DNA from: Chitinophagales bacterium
GTDB taxonomy: Bacteria > Bacteroidota > Bacteroidia > Chitinophagales > Chitinophagaceae
DNA: 64,000 nt
Assembly: GCA_026936105.1 (NCBI GenBank)
Contig: JAIXKI010000004.1
Coordinates: 62,001 to 126,000, forward strand
Direction: 5' to 3'
Positions 17,260-24,656 of the stretch are shown in pieces. The position numbers were made by a program, and so were the translations under genes. The notes beneath the pieces were generated by a model. The model worked only from the letters and a program-made list of their open reading frames with translations, did not search any database and was not told the DNA's origin. How positions within the stretch are numbered: position 1 is the stretch's first letter; each line of letters opens with the position of its first letter.

Positions 17260-17745
17260 CTAGTATTGTTTTTCTTTAAAATCTTTTATTAAGTTATCAT
17301 CATCTAACTCAACCACTCCATAACGGTCGAAATCTTTCATTGGCTTCAGGGCTATACTGCATAGTGCAGACTTTTCCCGGTGAGAGCGGTAAAATTTTGC
17401 CGTATCAATTTTGTAAAGCGTGTCCCCGTTCAATACCAGCACATTTTCATCTGCTGCATACTGAAGGGCAAAACGGATCGCCCCTCCGGTACCGAGCGGT
17501 TCATTTTCTATGCAACATTGGTAATTGATGGTAGGAAATTGCGCTTCCAGGAACTGTTCTATGGCTTCATGTCTGTAACCAAGTGAAAAGATAAACTTTT
17601 CAATTCCCTGCGAAAGTAAATGACGGATGACATAAGTGAGGAAAGGCTGATCATTTACGGGAGCCATGCACTTGGGAAGATCAGGAACGGTATCCCTTAA
17701 TCTTGTTCCGAATCCTCCTGCTAAAATGACCGCTTCCTTGACCAT
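17260..17745 (-). CDS. hddC: N-terminal fragment: heptose-1-phosphate nucleotidyltransferase (truncated)
   Basis: 161 residues as encoded before the amber codon. They contain the nucleotide-binding signature and 'NGDTLYK' metal-binding motif, but lack the 'GLINGGVYL' sugar-binding strand and the C-terminal third of the fold, so this fragment alone is unlikely to be active. The ATG at 17745 lies 72 bp after the gmhA stop. Confidence 0.7.
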   Translation of the reverse strand: MVKEAVILAGGFGTRLRDTVPDLPKCMAPVNDQPFLTYVIRHLLSQGIEKFIFSLGYRHEAIEQFLEAQFPTINYQCCIENEPLGTGGAIRFALQYAADENVLVLNGDTLYKIDTAKFYRSHREKSALCSIALKPMKDFDRYGVVELDDDNLIKDFKEKQY

Positions 17746-17817
17746 TGATGATCGTTAGGTTGTTGAATTTTTTATTACTGCTGAGATCTTATTATGATAA
17801 TCTAATATTAGATATTA

Positions 17818-18399
17818 CTACAGTTTGCTGAAATAATTCTCTTCCACCAACTGGCAGATGATATGCCCGATCAGAATATGGCTTTCCTGTATCCTCGGTG
17901 TGTCTGTGGAAGGAACATTGATCAGATAATCACTCAGTTCTTTCATCCTGCCGCCTGTTGATCCGGTAAAGCCAATCGTTGTGATCTTTTTATTTCGGGC
18001 CGTTTCAAATGCGTTGAGAATATTTTTTGAATTTCCTGAGGTTGACAACCCTACCAGCACATCACCCTCTTCCCCGATACCGTCAATGATCCGGGAATAG
18101 ACAACATCATAACTGTAGTCATTGGCAACTGCAGTCATGTATGAAGTATTGCAATGAAGCGCTTCGGCCGGCAATGCTTTGCGGTTGGTATAAAACCTCC
18201 CCGAAAACTCTGCTGCCAGGTGCTGGGCATCGGCTGCGCTTCCCCCATTGCCGCAGAAATAAACCCTGTTGCCGTTTTTAAATGCTTTTACAATGGTATC
18301 AACTACTTTTTCGATCGTATGGATCAACTCATCGCTTTGTAAAACCATTTGCTTTGTCTCAATTGAAGCTGTGATTATTTTTTTAATTTTTTCACTCAT
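17818..18399 (-). CDS. gmhA: D-sedoheptulose 7-phosphate isomerase
   Basis: A 193-residue SIS-domain protein of standard GmhA length. It has 'VYFCGNGGSAADAQHLAAEF', the conserved phosphate- and substrate-binding stretch, 'GLSTSGNSKNILNAFETA' and the C-terminal 'PRIQESHILIGHIICQLVE' helix with the catalytic glutamate/histidine region. It converts sedoheptulose 7-phosphate to D-glycero-D-manno-heptose 7-phosphate. The gene lies 35 bp after hddA and before the nucleotidyltransferase-phosphatase fusion, which places it in the GDP-heptose rather than the ADP-heptose branch. Confidence 0.9.
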   Translation of the reverse strand: MSEKIKKIITASIETKQMVLQSDELIHTIEKVVDTIVKAFKNGNRVYFCGNGGSAADAQHLAAEFSGRFYTNRKALPAEALHCNTSYMTAVANDYSYDVVYSRIIDGIGEEGDVLVGLSTSGNSKNILNAFETARNKKITTIGFTGSTGGRMKELSDYLINVPSTDTPRIQESHILIGHIICQLVEENYFSKL

Positions 18400-18434
18400 A
18401 CTGATGGATCGTTTAAAATTTTCAGATCATGGTT

Positions 18435-19460
18435 CTACATTGTCCATGTGGTCAAACCATGCTCAACAAACCTGTAATCTTTATGTTGCCCTCCGAATTT
18501 CTCCAGGCTTTTTATGACCTTGTATTTGGTGGTGCCCGGACAATAGAATATCATGAATCCGCCGCCGCCGGCGCCTGTTATTTTTCCGCCGGTGGCTCCG
18601 GCTTTTTTGGCTGTTTCATAGATCTCTTCCATCAGGCTGTTGCTGATGCCTTCCGCCATTTCCTTTTTTTGACGGAAACCGAAATCAAGAATATCTCCGA
18701 AATCGTTCAGCTTCCCTTTGAGCAGCGCTTCTTTCATCATCTGTGCCTGAAGCTTCAACTGGTGCATTGCCTCAATGGGGCGGCCTTTCTTTTCAGTTAC
18801 ATTCTTACTCTGCTTTTTAATGATTTCGGCCGATTCCCGGCTGGTGGAAGTGAAGTAAAGAAGTAAATTATTTTCCAGTTCAAACAAATATTTCTGCCTT
18901 ATACGCAGCGGGTTCACGATCACTTTATCGCCTGCATAAAATTCCATAAAGTTCACACCTCCGAAAGTGGCAGCATACTGGTCCTGTTTCCCACCAGCCA
19001 GTTGCAGATCTTTTCTTTCAATATCGTAAGCATATTGAGCAATGTCGTACTCACCTAATGGCAGCTTCAGCATTTCCGTAAATGCGCCAATGATCGCAAC
19101 CACAACGGTGGATGAAGTTCCCAGCCCCGAACCCGCCGGAGCATCTGCGTATGTTGAAAGCCGGAAGCCTTTGATCCCGGTAATTCCATAATCTTTCTGA
19201 ATACGGTTGTAAACTCCTTTCAGCAAGTCCAGTTTTCCGTTGACAGGCAAATGAGTATCCCACTTGTATTGTTCTGTTTCATCCCGGTCAATAGCTTCCA
19301 GTATAATTGCATTTTCTTCCAATGGCTCGATGGTTGCATTAGCATATAGTGAAACGGTTGCATTTAATATAGCTCCTCCATACAGGTCGCTGTACGGGCT
19401 GACATCCGTTCCGCCGCCTGCTAATCCAATTCTGAGCGGAGCTTTACTTCGGTAGATCAT
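18435..19460 (-). CDS. hddA: D-glycero-alpha-D-manno-heptose 7-phosphate kinase (GHMP family)
   Basis: A 341-residue GHMP kinase. The start 'YRSKAPLRIGLAGGGTDVSP' is typical of HddA and related sugar 1-kinases. The ATP loop is 'PAGSGLGTSSTVVVAII', and the third GHMP motif is 'GATGGKITGAGGGGFMIFYC'. The enzyme phosphorylates the anomeric carbon of the heptose 7-phosphate to give the 1,7-bisphosphate for GmhB. L-fucose kinase-like relatives share the motifs, but the gmhA and hddC/gmhB neighbours settle the assignment. It appears to be the first gene of the hddA-gmhA-hddC/gmhB transcript. Confidence 0.88.
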   Translation of the reverse strand: MIYRSKAPLRIGLAGGGTDVSPYSDLYGGAILNATVSLYANATIEPLEENAIILEAIDRDETEQYKWDTHLPVNGKLDLLKGVYNRIQKDYGITGIKGFRLSTYADAPAGSGLGTSSTVVVAIIGAFTEMLKLPLGEYDIAQYAYDIERKDLQLAGGKQDQYAATFGGVNFMEFYAGDKVIVNPLRIRQKYLFELENNLLLYFTSTSRESAEIIKKQSKNVTEKKGRPIEAMHQLKLQAQMMKEALLKGKLNDFGDILDFGFRQKKEMAEGISNSLMEEIYETAKKAGATGGKITGAGGGGFMIFYCPGTTKYKVIKSLEKFGGQHKDYRFVEHGLTTWTM

Positions 19461-19661
19461 AATTTATGTGAAACATTCATTATTAAAAAGTAAATTAAAG
19501 TTAGCCTATCCTTTTCGATGGCCTTGCAAAACGGGTATTAATAAATTCTTTGAGGGCAATATACACATTTAATGCTTCGTAATTTAATCGAGAAAATATT
19601 GACTGTGATTCCAGGTTAAGGAATAGGTATGAATATTCCCTGATTTTTTACCTCTTACGTC

Positions 19662-20795
19662 TCACGCTTTTTCTTTAGCCAACTGAACTATTGAATTCAT
19701 CAAATTTTCCCAACTATATTTCTGTTTTTCGGCACGGAGGTCAGAAACAAAACGGGACTCACCCAACTGATAAAATTTTAAGATCCCTTCTGCAATCGCT
19801 TTTGGATCAGGTTCAACGACTATACCGGCCTTGTCATCCGGCACCAGGGCAGGAAGTCCTCCCACATTGGTAACGATCATCGGTTTTTCAAAATGAAAAG
19901 CCAATGGTGTCACTCCGCTCTGCGTGGCATTGCGGTAGGGCTGCACCACGGCATCTGCTGCGCATAGATAATATTTCACTTCACTGTCAGGGATGAAATC
20001 TGTTCTCAGGATCAGCCTGTCAGAAATATTCAGCTTACTGATCAGTTCACGATAAGGTTTTTCATCTTCATAAAATTCTCCGGCAACCATCAGTTTTATT
20101 TTCTTTTCCCCGATACGTTCATCGGCCATGGCTTCCAATAGCAGGTCAAGCCCTTTGTATTTACGGATGAAGCCAAAGAAAAGGATCACCGGATCTTCTT
20201 TATTAATATTTAATTTATTTCTTGCTTCCTCTTTAGAAATGATTTCTCCGAAAGAATCATAAAGAGGATGTCTTATCATTTGTGCGGGTTTATCTTTCTG
20301 AAATACCCGAAGGTCCTGCATCACTTTTTCACTCATAGTGACGAAAGCATCGCAGGATTTTAAAAAATACCGGGTGAATATTTTATCTCCCGGCCTTTTT
20401 TCATGTGGGATGATATTGTCGGCAATGCAGATGATCTTCGTTTGTTTGTTTTTTCTTACCCTTCTTAAAATTGTTCCGAGTGCAGGCCCCATAAAAGGAA
20501 GCCAGTACCTGACCACAATGATGTCAGGTTTTTCTTTTTTCAGCCGGTTACCGATCCTGATCCAGTTGAAAGGATTAATGGAATTGATGACAGAATAAAT
20601 AGTGATCCCTTTGGGCGCCGGTTCATTGGTGTATTGTGTTTTACCCGGAAATAAGAATGATGGATATTGAAGAGAGAAAGAATAAATGGAACAATCGTAT
20701 TGGTTGCGGATAAATTCAGTTGTCAATCGCTGGTTGAATGTGGCCAACCCTCCCCGCAACGGATGGCCGGGACCTATGATGACCACTTTTGCCAT
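19662..20795 (-). CDS. Glycosyltransferase family 4
   Basis: A 377-residue GT-B fold enzyme. The N-terminal domain opens with 'VVIIGPGHPLRGGLATFNQR', and the linker and nucleotide-sugar domain show 'VILFFGFIRKYKGLDLLLEA', 'KLMVAGEFY' and the donor-binding 'VQPYRNATQSGVTPLAFHFE', which carries the GT4 pattern though without the usual E-x7-E glutamates in full. It should act at the inner face of the membrane on a lipid-linked or cell-surface glycan. Its start overlaps the stop of the GT2 gene by one base (TGATG), so the two are translationally coupled. The acceptor is unknown; the heptose genes 200 bp downstream hint at a heptosyl- or mannosyl-containing glycan. Confidence 0.88.
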   Translation of the reverse strand: MAKVVIIGPGHPLRGGLATFNQRLTTEFIRNQYDCSIYSFSLQYPSFLFPGKTQYTNEPAPKGITIYSVINSINPFNWIRIGNRLKKEKPDIIVVRYWLPFMGPALGTILRRVRKNKQTKIICIADNIIPHEKRPGDKIFTRYFLKSCDAFVTMSEKVMQDLRVFQKDKPAQMIRHPLYDSFGEIISKEEARNKLNINKEDPVILFFGFIRKYKGLDLLLEAMADERIGEKKIKLMVAGEFYEDEKPYRELISKLNISDRLILRTDFIPDSEVKYYLCAADAVVQPYRNATQSGVTPLAFHFEKPMIVTNVGGLPALVPDDKAGIVVEPDPKAIAEGILKFYQLGESRFVSDLRAEKQKYSWENLMNSIVQLAKEKA

Positions 20796-21736
20796 CAGAA
20801 ACCGATTTTTGATTCCACGTTATATGAATTACGTCCCGGGGCATTGCGGCTGATCAGTTCTCCTAAAAAGCCGGCGAGAAATAATTGCATTCCTATGATG
20901 AGTGCGGTCAATGCCAGGTAAAATCCCGGTTTATTGGTAAGCCCATAATCGAAGTTGATTATTTTGGAAATAATGAGATACAAAGAAATACCGAGACCGA
21001 TCAGGAAAAATAATGTGCCCCACAAGCCAAAGAAGTGCATGGGCCGCTTGGAAAATTTTCCTACAAAAGTTATGGACATCAGGTCCAGGAAGCCGTTGAT
21101 AAATCTTCTCCATCCGAATTTTGATCTTCCGTATTTCCTGGGACGGTGTTCCACCACTTTTTCTCCTATCTTTTTGAATCCCGCCCATTTTGCCAGCACC
21201 GGAATGTAGCGATGCATTTCTCCATATACTTCAATGCTTTTTACCACTTTGTTTCGGTAGGCTTTCAATCCGCAGTTGAAATCATGCAGTTTAATCTTTG
21301 ACATGCGGCGTGTGACCCAGTTGAAAAATTTGGAAGGAATATTTTTGGTGAGGGTGTTGTCAAACCGCTTCTTTTTCCAACCGCTTACCACATCGTATCC
21401 GTCTTCCAGGATCATCTTGCGGAGTCCGGGTATTTCATCGGGACTGTCCTGAAGATCGGCATCCATGGTAATCACTACATCGCCCTGTGCTGCACGGAAT
21501 GCTTCATTCAAAGCTGCCGACTTACCGTAATTGCGCTGAAAGCGGATCCCTTTGATTTGTGAATTATTTTCTCTGAGTTTACCGATCACTTCCCATGAAT
21601 TATCACTGCTTCCGTCATCCACAAAGATGATCTCATAGCTGTAATGATTTTCATTCATCACTTTTTCGATCCATGAAGAAAGTTCGGGCAATGACTCGGC
21701 TTCATCCAGTAATGGTATGACGATGGAAAGATCCAT
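20795..21736 (-). CDS. Membrane-anchored glycosyltransferase family 2 (DPM1/GtrB-like)
   Basis: A 313-residue protein. The GT2 catalytic domain occupies about residues 1-225: 'LSIVIPLLDEAESLPEL', 'IIFVDDGSSDNSWEVI', 'GDVVITMDADLQDSPDEIPG' with the DxD motif, and 'DFNCGLKAYR'. Two transmembrane helices follow (about 235-260 and 275-300). This layout is that of enzymes that transfer a sugar to polyprenyl phosphate. It overlaps the DUF4199 gene upstream by one base and GT4 downstream by one base. The substrate sugar is not predictable from the sequence. Confidence 0.9.
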   Translation of the reverse strand: MDLSIVIPLLDEAESLPELSSWIEKVMNENHYSYEIIFVDDGSSDNSWEVIGKLRENNSQIKGIRFQRNYGKSAALNEAFRAAQGDVVITMDADLQDSPDEIPGLRKMILEDGYDVVSGWKKKRFDNTLTKNIPSKFFNWVTRRMSKIKLHDFNCGLKAYRNKVVKSIEVYGEMHRYIPVLAKWAGFKKIGEKVVEHRPRKYGRSKFGWRRFINGFLDLMSITFVGKFSKRPMHFFGLWGTLFFLIGLGISLYLIISKIINFDYGLTNKPGFYLALTALIIGMQLFLAGFLGELISRNAPGRNSYNVESKIGF

Positions 21737-22263
21737 TATTGCTTATTCTGTTGATCAAAAGAAAACGGAGTAGTGGGATTCTTTTTTGTGATCATGGCAC
21801 CCAGTAATGAACCGACAGCGCCTACAATGGCATAAATGAATATAATACCGCCGATGGTGATAAGCCAGAAGCCTTTCCGGAATATGGCCATTGACTGGTC
21901 TATCTGATCCCGGGTCAGGTTTCCCTGTTCTTCCATTTTTTGCCGGGCCGCTTCAAATCCTTTTTCCTTTACCTCCGGGAATGACAGGAAGAAGATCACG
22001 AAAAAAGCTATGACGAGCAGGGTAATAAATGCATTGGTCTTGAATCCATAGGAAAACAGGTTCCCGAATGACATCCGGTTATTATTGGCCTTTCCATACA
22101 AATTGACAAAGAGCACCAGGCCTCCGATGATGATCGCATATTGCAGCCAGTTCACCCAACTGTTTTGCAGGCCGGTGAAATATATGATCAGTGAAAAGAT
22201 GATCAGAAAACCTGAAATGATCAGCCCCGCAACGATGTGACTTATTGGTTTTGTCGGTTCCAT
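21736..22263 (-). CDS. DUF4199-family integral membrane protein
   Basis: A 175-residue protein with four predicted transmembrane helices (about 9-29, 38-56, 75-96 and 133-157) and a charged loop between helices 3 and 4. The sequence fits DUF4199, a Bacteroidota family of unknown function that is regularly found between pyrC and a GT2 gene, as it is here. It overlaps the GT2 gene by one base and starts 11 bp after the dihydroorotase-like gene. A role as membrane partner of the polyprenyl-phosphate glycosyltransferase is inference from coupling. Confidence 0.8.
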   Translation of the reverse strand: MEPTKPISHIVAGLIISGFLIIFSLIIYFTGLQNSWVNWLQYAIIIGGLVLFVNLYGKANNNRMSFGNLFSYGFKTNAFITLLVIAFFVIFFLSFPEVKEKGFEAARQKMEEQGNLTRDQIDQSMAIFRKGFWLITIGGIIFIYAIVGAVGSLLGAMITKKNPTTPFSFDQQNKQ

Positions 22264-22273
22264 GGATTTTCAT

Positions 22274-23539
22274 TTAGTCATTCAAAATTACCCGGTCTTT
22301 ATTAATTATCCCAATCACTTTGCCTTTGAGCTCTTTTCCAATGAAAGGAGAGTTTTTGGAACGGGAACGCAGATCTTCTTCTTTCACTTTCCATTTTGCT
22401 TCAGGATCGAATAAAGTAAGGCTTGCTTTTTTTCCCTGCCTGACAGACAAAGGCTCCATTCCGAAGATTTTTCTCGGATTCACGGAAAGCAATTCAACGA
22501 GTTGCTGCTGCCGGATATTCTTTAAGCAGGTGTTCAGTACCGCATAAGCGGTCTCCAGCCCCGTCATCCCGTGTTTGGCATATTCAAACTCCAGGACTTT
22601 ACTGTCATATTCATGAGGCAGGTGATGAGTGGCAATGCAATCCACTGTTCCATCCATTACGGCTTTTCTCAAAGCATCCCTGTCTTCTTTATTCCTGAGA
22701 GGGGGATTCACTTTGAGGTTGGTGTCATAGCTTTTTATTTCATCATCGGAAAAAAATAAATGATAAGGAGTGACGGAGCAACTTACCGGAAGTTTTTTCT
22801 TTTTGGCATTGCTGATGAAATTGATTGATCCTTGTGTGCTAATCCCGGTTATATGCAATCTTGATTCCGCATAATCATTCAGTTCAATATCTCTTTCGGT
22901 GAAAAGTTCTTCGGCCATGGCCGGCCTTCCCGGCAGACCTAATTGAGTGGAGATAATTCCTTCATTCATCAAACCGTGCGGATTGATGCTTTTATCATCC
23001 GGGAGTTGAATGATGGTTCCTTTGAAAGCCTTTACATATTGAAGCGCTTTCAGCAAAAGCCCTGAGGATTGCACGCTTTGAGTTCCGTCGCTGAAAGCAA
23101 TGGCGCCGCTGGCTTTCATGTCATACATCTCAGCCAGTTCTTTTCCTTCAGTGTTTTTTGTGATGGCTCCGATCGGGTGAACTGAGACAGGGAGAGATTT
23201 GCTTTTCTGTATGATATATTCCACCTGCCCCTTATTGTCAATGACGGGTTTGGTATTGGGAATGACCATTACATCCGTGTATCCGCCCGCCGCGGCTGCA
23301 GCGGCTCCGCTCTCCAGGGTTTCTTTGAATTCATAACCCGGGTCGCAAAAATGGGAAAATACATCCATCCAGCCGGGAGAGACATGAAGCCCTTTGCCGG
23401 TGATCACTTCCTCAGCCTGCACATCAAGGTCTTTTCCGATCTTTTTTATGATACCGTTTTCAATAAAAATATCCGTGATTTGACCGTTGAAAGGAGAGGA
23501 GGGATCAACGACTTTGGCTTGCTTAATGAGGATGTTCAT
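22274..23539 (-). CDS. Dihydroorotase-family amidohydrolase with degenerate metal site
   Basis: A 421-residue amidohydrolase that aligns over its full length with class I dihydroorotase ('[20 protein letters not shown]', '[17 protein letters not shown]', '[14 protein letters not shown]', '[16 protein letters not shown]'). Most zinc ligands are gone: the HxH pair is F61-S62-H63 inside '[10 protein letters not shown]', the histidine of 'HCED' is L179 in 'QLPDD', the second histidine of the HxxH strand is G232 in 'HITG', and the catalytic aspartate of 'ATDHAPH' is H305. It therefore probably does not hydrolyse dihydroorotate. Inactive dihydroorotases that support aspartate transcarbamoylase assembly are known in Pseudomonas. 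I recall similar degenerate copies in other Bacteroidota but cannot verify here. Confidence 0.85.
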   Translation of the reverse strand: MNILIKQAKVVDPSSPFNGQITDIFIENGIIKKIGKDLDVQAEEVITGKGLHVSPGWMDVFSHFCDPGYEFKETLESGAAAAAAGGYTDVMVIPNTKPVIDNKGQVEYIIQKSKSLPVSVHPIGAITKNTEGKELAEMYDMKASGAIAFSDGTQSVQSSGLLLKALQYVKAFKGTIIQLPDDKSINPHGLMNEGIISTQLGLPGRPAMAEELFTERDIELNDYAESRLHITGISTQGSINFISNAKKKKLPVSCSVTPYHLFFSDDEIKSYDTNLKVNPPLRNKEDRDALRKAVMDGTVDCIATHHLPHEYDSKVLEFEYAKHGMTGLETAYAVLNTCLKNIRQQQLVELLSVNPRKIFGMEPLSVRQGKKASLTLFDPEAKWKVKEEDLRSRSKNSPFIGKELKGKVIGIINKDRVILND

Positions 23540-23546
23540 TAAAAAG

Positions 23547-23574
23547 CGAAGATAAAGGTTGTTTGGGAATCAAA
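23547..23574 (-). promoter_or_regulatory. Candidate promoter of the pyrC-like/DUF4199/glycosyltransferase operon
   Basis: On the minus strand TTTG (23574-23571), 16 bases, then TATCTTCG (23554-23547), eight bases before the start codon. The -7 box has one mismatch to TAnnTTTG and the leader would be nearly absent. Confidence 0.3.
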
Positions 23575-23688
23575 AAAAGGTATCAAAGAAATGATTACCT
23601 AGGATAAGTCCATAGTATCCAACAAGAAATAATCACATAATTTGGTATTAAAGACTATTAAGTAAATTCACAGTCATTATATTGAAGG

Positions 23689-24207
23689 ATGATGGAGATT
23701 ATTTTTAGTGGGCTTCAAGCTTTAGCTGCTATTGCAACATTTATAATTGCATGTGTAGCTTTTCGCCAAGGGAAGAAAATAAAGACACTTACGGATGTAG
23801 TTACCGAATTAAAGTCTCAAAATGAAATAATGGAGAAAACATTTGTTGTTGAAAGGATGGCTTCATTGTATAATATATATCCAATATTTAGAAAGTCCGA
23901 AAAAATAAATAATGGTACTGATAAAGCCATTATGGTTTTAGAAAACATAGGCGTAGCTGCAAAAGAGGTGTCGACAAAAGAGAGTATTGATGCTCATTTT
24001 AAAGTTCATTTATTTGAGCACAGTGTTGATAAACTTGGGAAAATTAAAATTGAAATCTCTATGAAAGATGGAAGCCCTCTTGAGAACATAGAATTCTATG
24101 TTCTTGCTGTTGCACATAGCGGTGTAGAATGTAGGCAACTTATCTTTAAAACTCCGCAACATGATTTAAATATTGCCTTTCCGGAGTACGATGCCAAATT
24201 ACCTTAA
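23689..24207 (+). CDS. Membrane-anchored protein, function unknown
   Basis: A 172-residue protein with one N-terminal transmembrane helix (about residues 3-24), a short coiled-coil-like stretch ('KTLTDVVTELKSQNEIMEKT') and a mixed alpha/beta C-terminal part ('KVHLFEHSVDKLGKIKIEIS', 'IEFYVLAVAHSGVECRQLIF'). No family was recognised. Its codons are clearly more AT-rich than those of neighbouring genes (many ATA, TTA and AAT), and it sits directly next to proline tRNA genes, both of which fit recent acquisition. ATG at 23689 and 23692 are equally possible. Confidence 0.55.
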   Translation: MMEIIFSGLQALAAIATFIIACVAFRQGKKIKTLTDVVTELKSQNEIMEKTFVVERMASLYNIYPIFRKSEKINNGTDKAIMVLENIGVAAKEVSTKESIDAHFKVHLFEHSVDKLGKIKIEISMKDGSPLENIEFYVLAVAHSGVECRQLIFKTPQHDLNIAFPEYDAKLP

Positions 24208-24254
24208 CAAATAAAAGAGAAAGGCCAAACTCATTTTTTACCAAAGAAATTTGG

Positions 24255-24328
24255 AGCAGACTAGATTCCTCCAAAGGAGTCCCTTTGGGAGAACCAGCGA
24301 CCCTCCCGATGAATCGGGATGCGCCAGT
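24255..24328 (-). pseudogene. Decayed tRNA-Pro-like sequence with palindromic insertion
   Basis: On the plus strand 'GCAGACTAGATTC' (24255-24267) matches the 3' part of the tRNA genes downstream ('GCAGACTGGATTC') with one change. 'AACCAGCGACC' (24292-24302) continues that match after about 24 bases of an imperfect palindrome (24268-24290), and 'TGCGCCA' (24320-24326) matches the D-arm. The anticodon arm is replaced by the inverted repeat TCCCGAT-GA-ATCGGGA (24304-24319). It cannot fold as a normal tRNA. A relic of a third tRNA-Pro gene is the simplest reading. Confidence 0.5.
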
Positions 24329-24353
24329 GTAAAAAAAAGATCGTTTATAAAAG

Positions 24354-24427
24354 TCGGGCAGACTGGATTCGAACCAGCGACCCCTACGTCCCGAACGTAG
24401 TGCGCTACCGGGCTGCGCTACTGCCCG
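24354..24427 (-). tRNA. tRNA-Pro, anticodon CGG
   Basis: 74 nt with full cloverleaf: acceptor CGGGCAG/CTGCCCG, D stem GCGC/GCGC, anticodon stem CTACG/CGTAG with loop TTCGGGA (anticodon CGG), T stem GCTGG/CCAGT with loop TTCGAAT, discriminator A. CCA is not encoded. It reads CCG codons. Confidence 0.93.
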
Positions 24428-24502
24428 AATTTTTCACCACATTAATCACTGAAGTGAAAAATTCATTAAAATGTCCGCCTCAGTAAAAACCGGCGGACAA
24501 AG

Positions 24503-24576
24503 TCGGGTGGACTGGATTCGAACCAGCGACCTCTTGCACCCCATGCAAATGCGCTACCGGGCTGCGCCACCACCCG
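24503..24576 (-). tRNA. tRNA-Pro, anticodon GGG
   Basis: 74 nt, nearly identical in D and T arms to the preceding tRNA. Acceptor CGGGTGG/CCACCCG, anticodon stem TTTGC/GCAAG with one T-G pair, loop ATGGGGT (anticodon GGG), T loop TTCGAAT, discriminator A. It reads CCC and CCU. It is transcribed before the CGG tRNA, 75 bp apart. Confidence 0.93.
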
Positions 24577-24656
24577 TAACCGGGATGCAAATGTAAGTTA
24601 TAATTGCAAAAGATTTTCTTACTCCCGGCCCTTTTACTGCCGGTCTGTTTGTGCTA

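Larger units (their letters stand above)
16498..17745 (-). pseudogene. hddC-gmhB fusion gene interrupted by an in-frame amber codon
   Basis: One 416-codon frame runs from the ATG at 17745 to the stop at 16498, broken only by TAG at 17262-17260 (codon 162). Upstream codons encode a nucleotidyltransferase (signature 'ILAGGFGTRLRDTVPDLPKC', 'LNGDTLYKID'). The text across the stop, 'DFKEKQY' then 'HSGLINGGVYL', is the continuous EK...GLINGGVYL motif of this fold. After the nucleotidyltransferase end ('DNYFIDIGIPEDYKRAQEEL') follows a HAD phosphatase with 'LFIDRDGVIN' (DxD near residue 248), 'VVSNQRGVGRG' and 'HPDRKPNPGM'. Together they would be the guanylyltransferase and the heptose-1,7-bisphosphate 7-phosphatase steps of GDP-D-glycero-D-manno-heptose synthesis, matching gmhA and hddA just upstream. 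A nonsense mutation or a one-base error are the simplest explanations. Confidence 0.85.
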
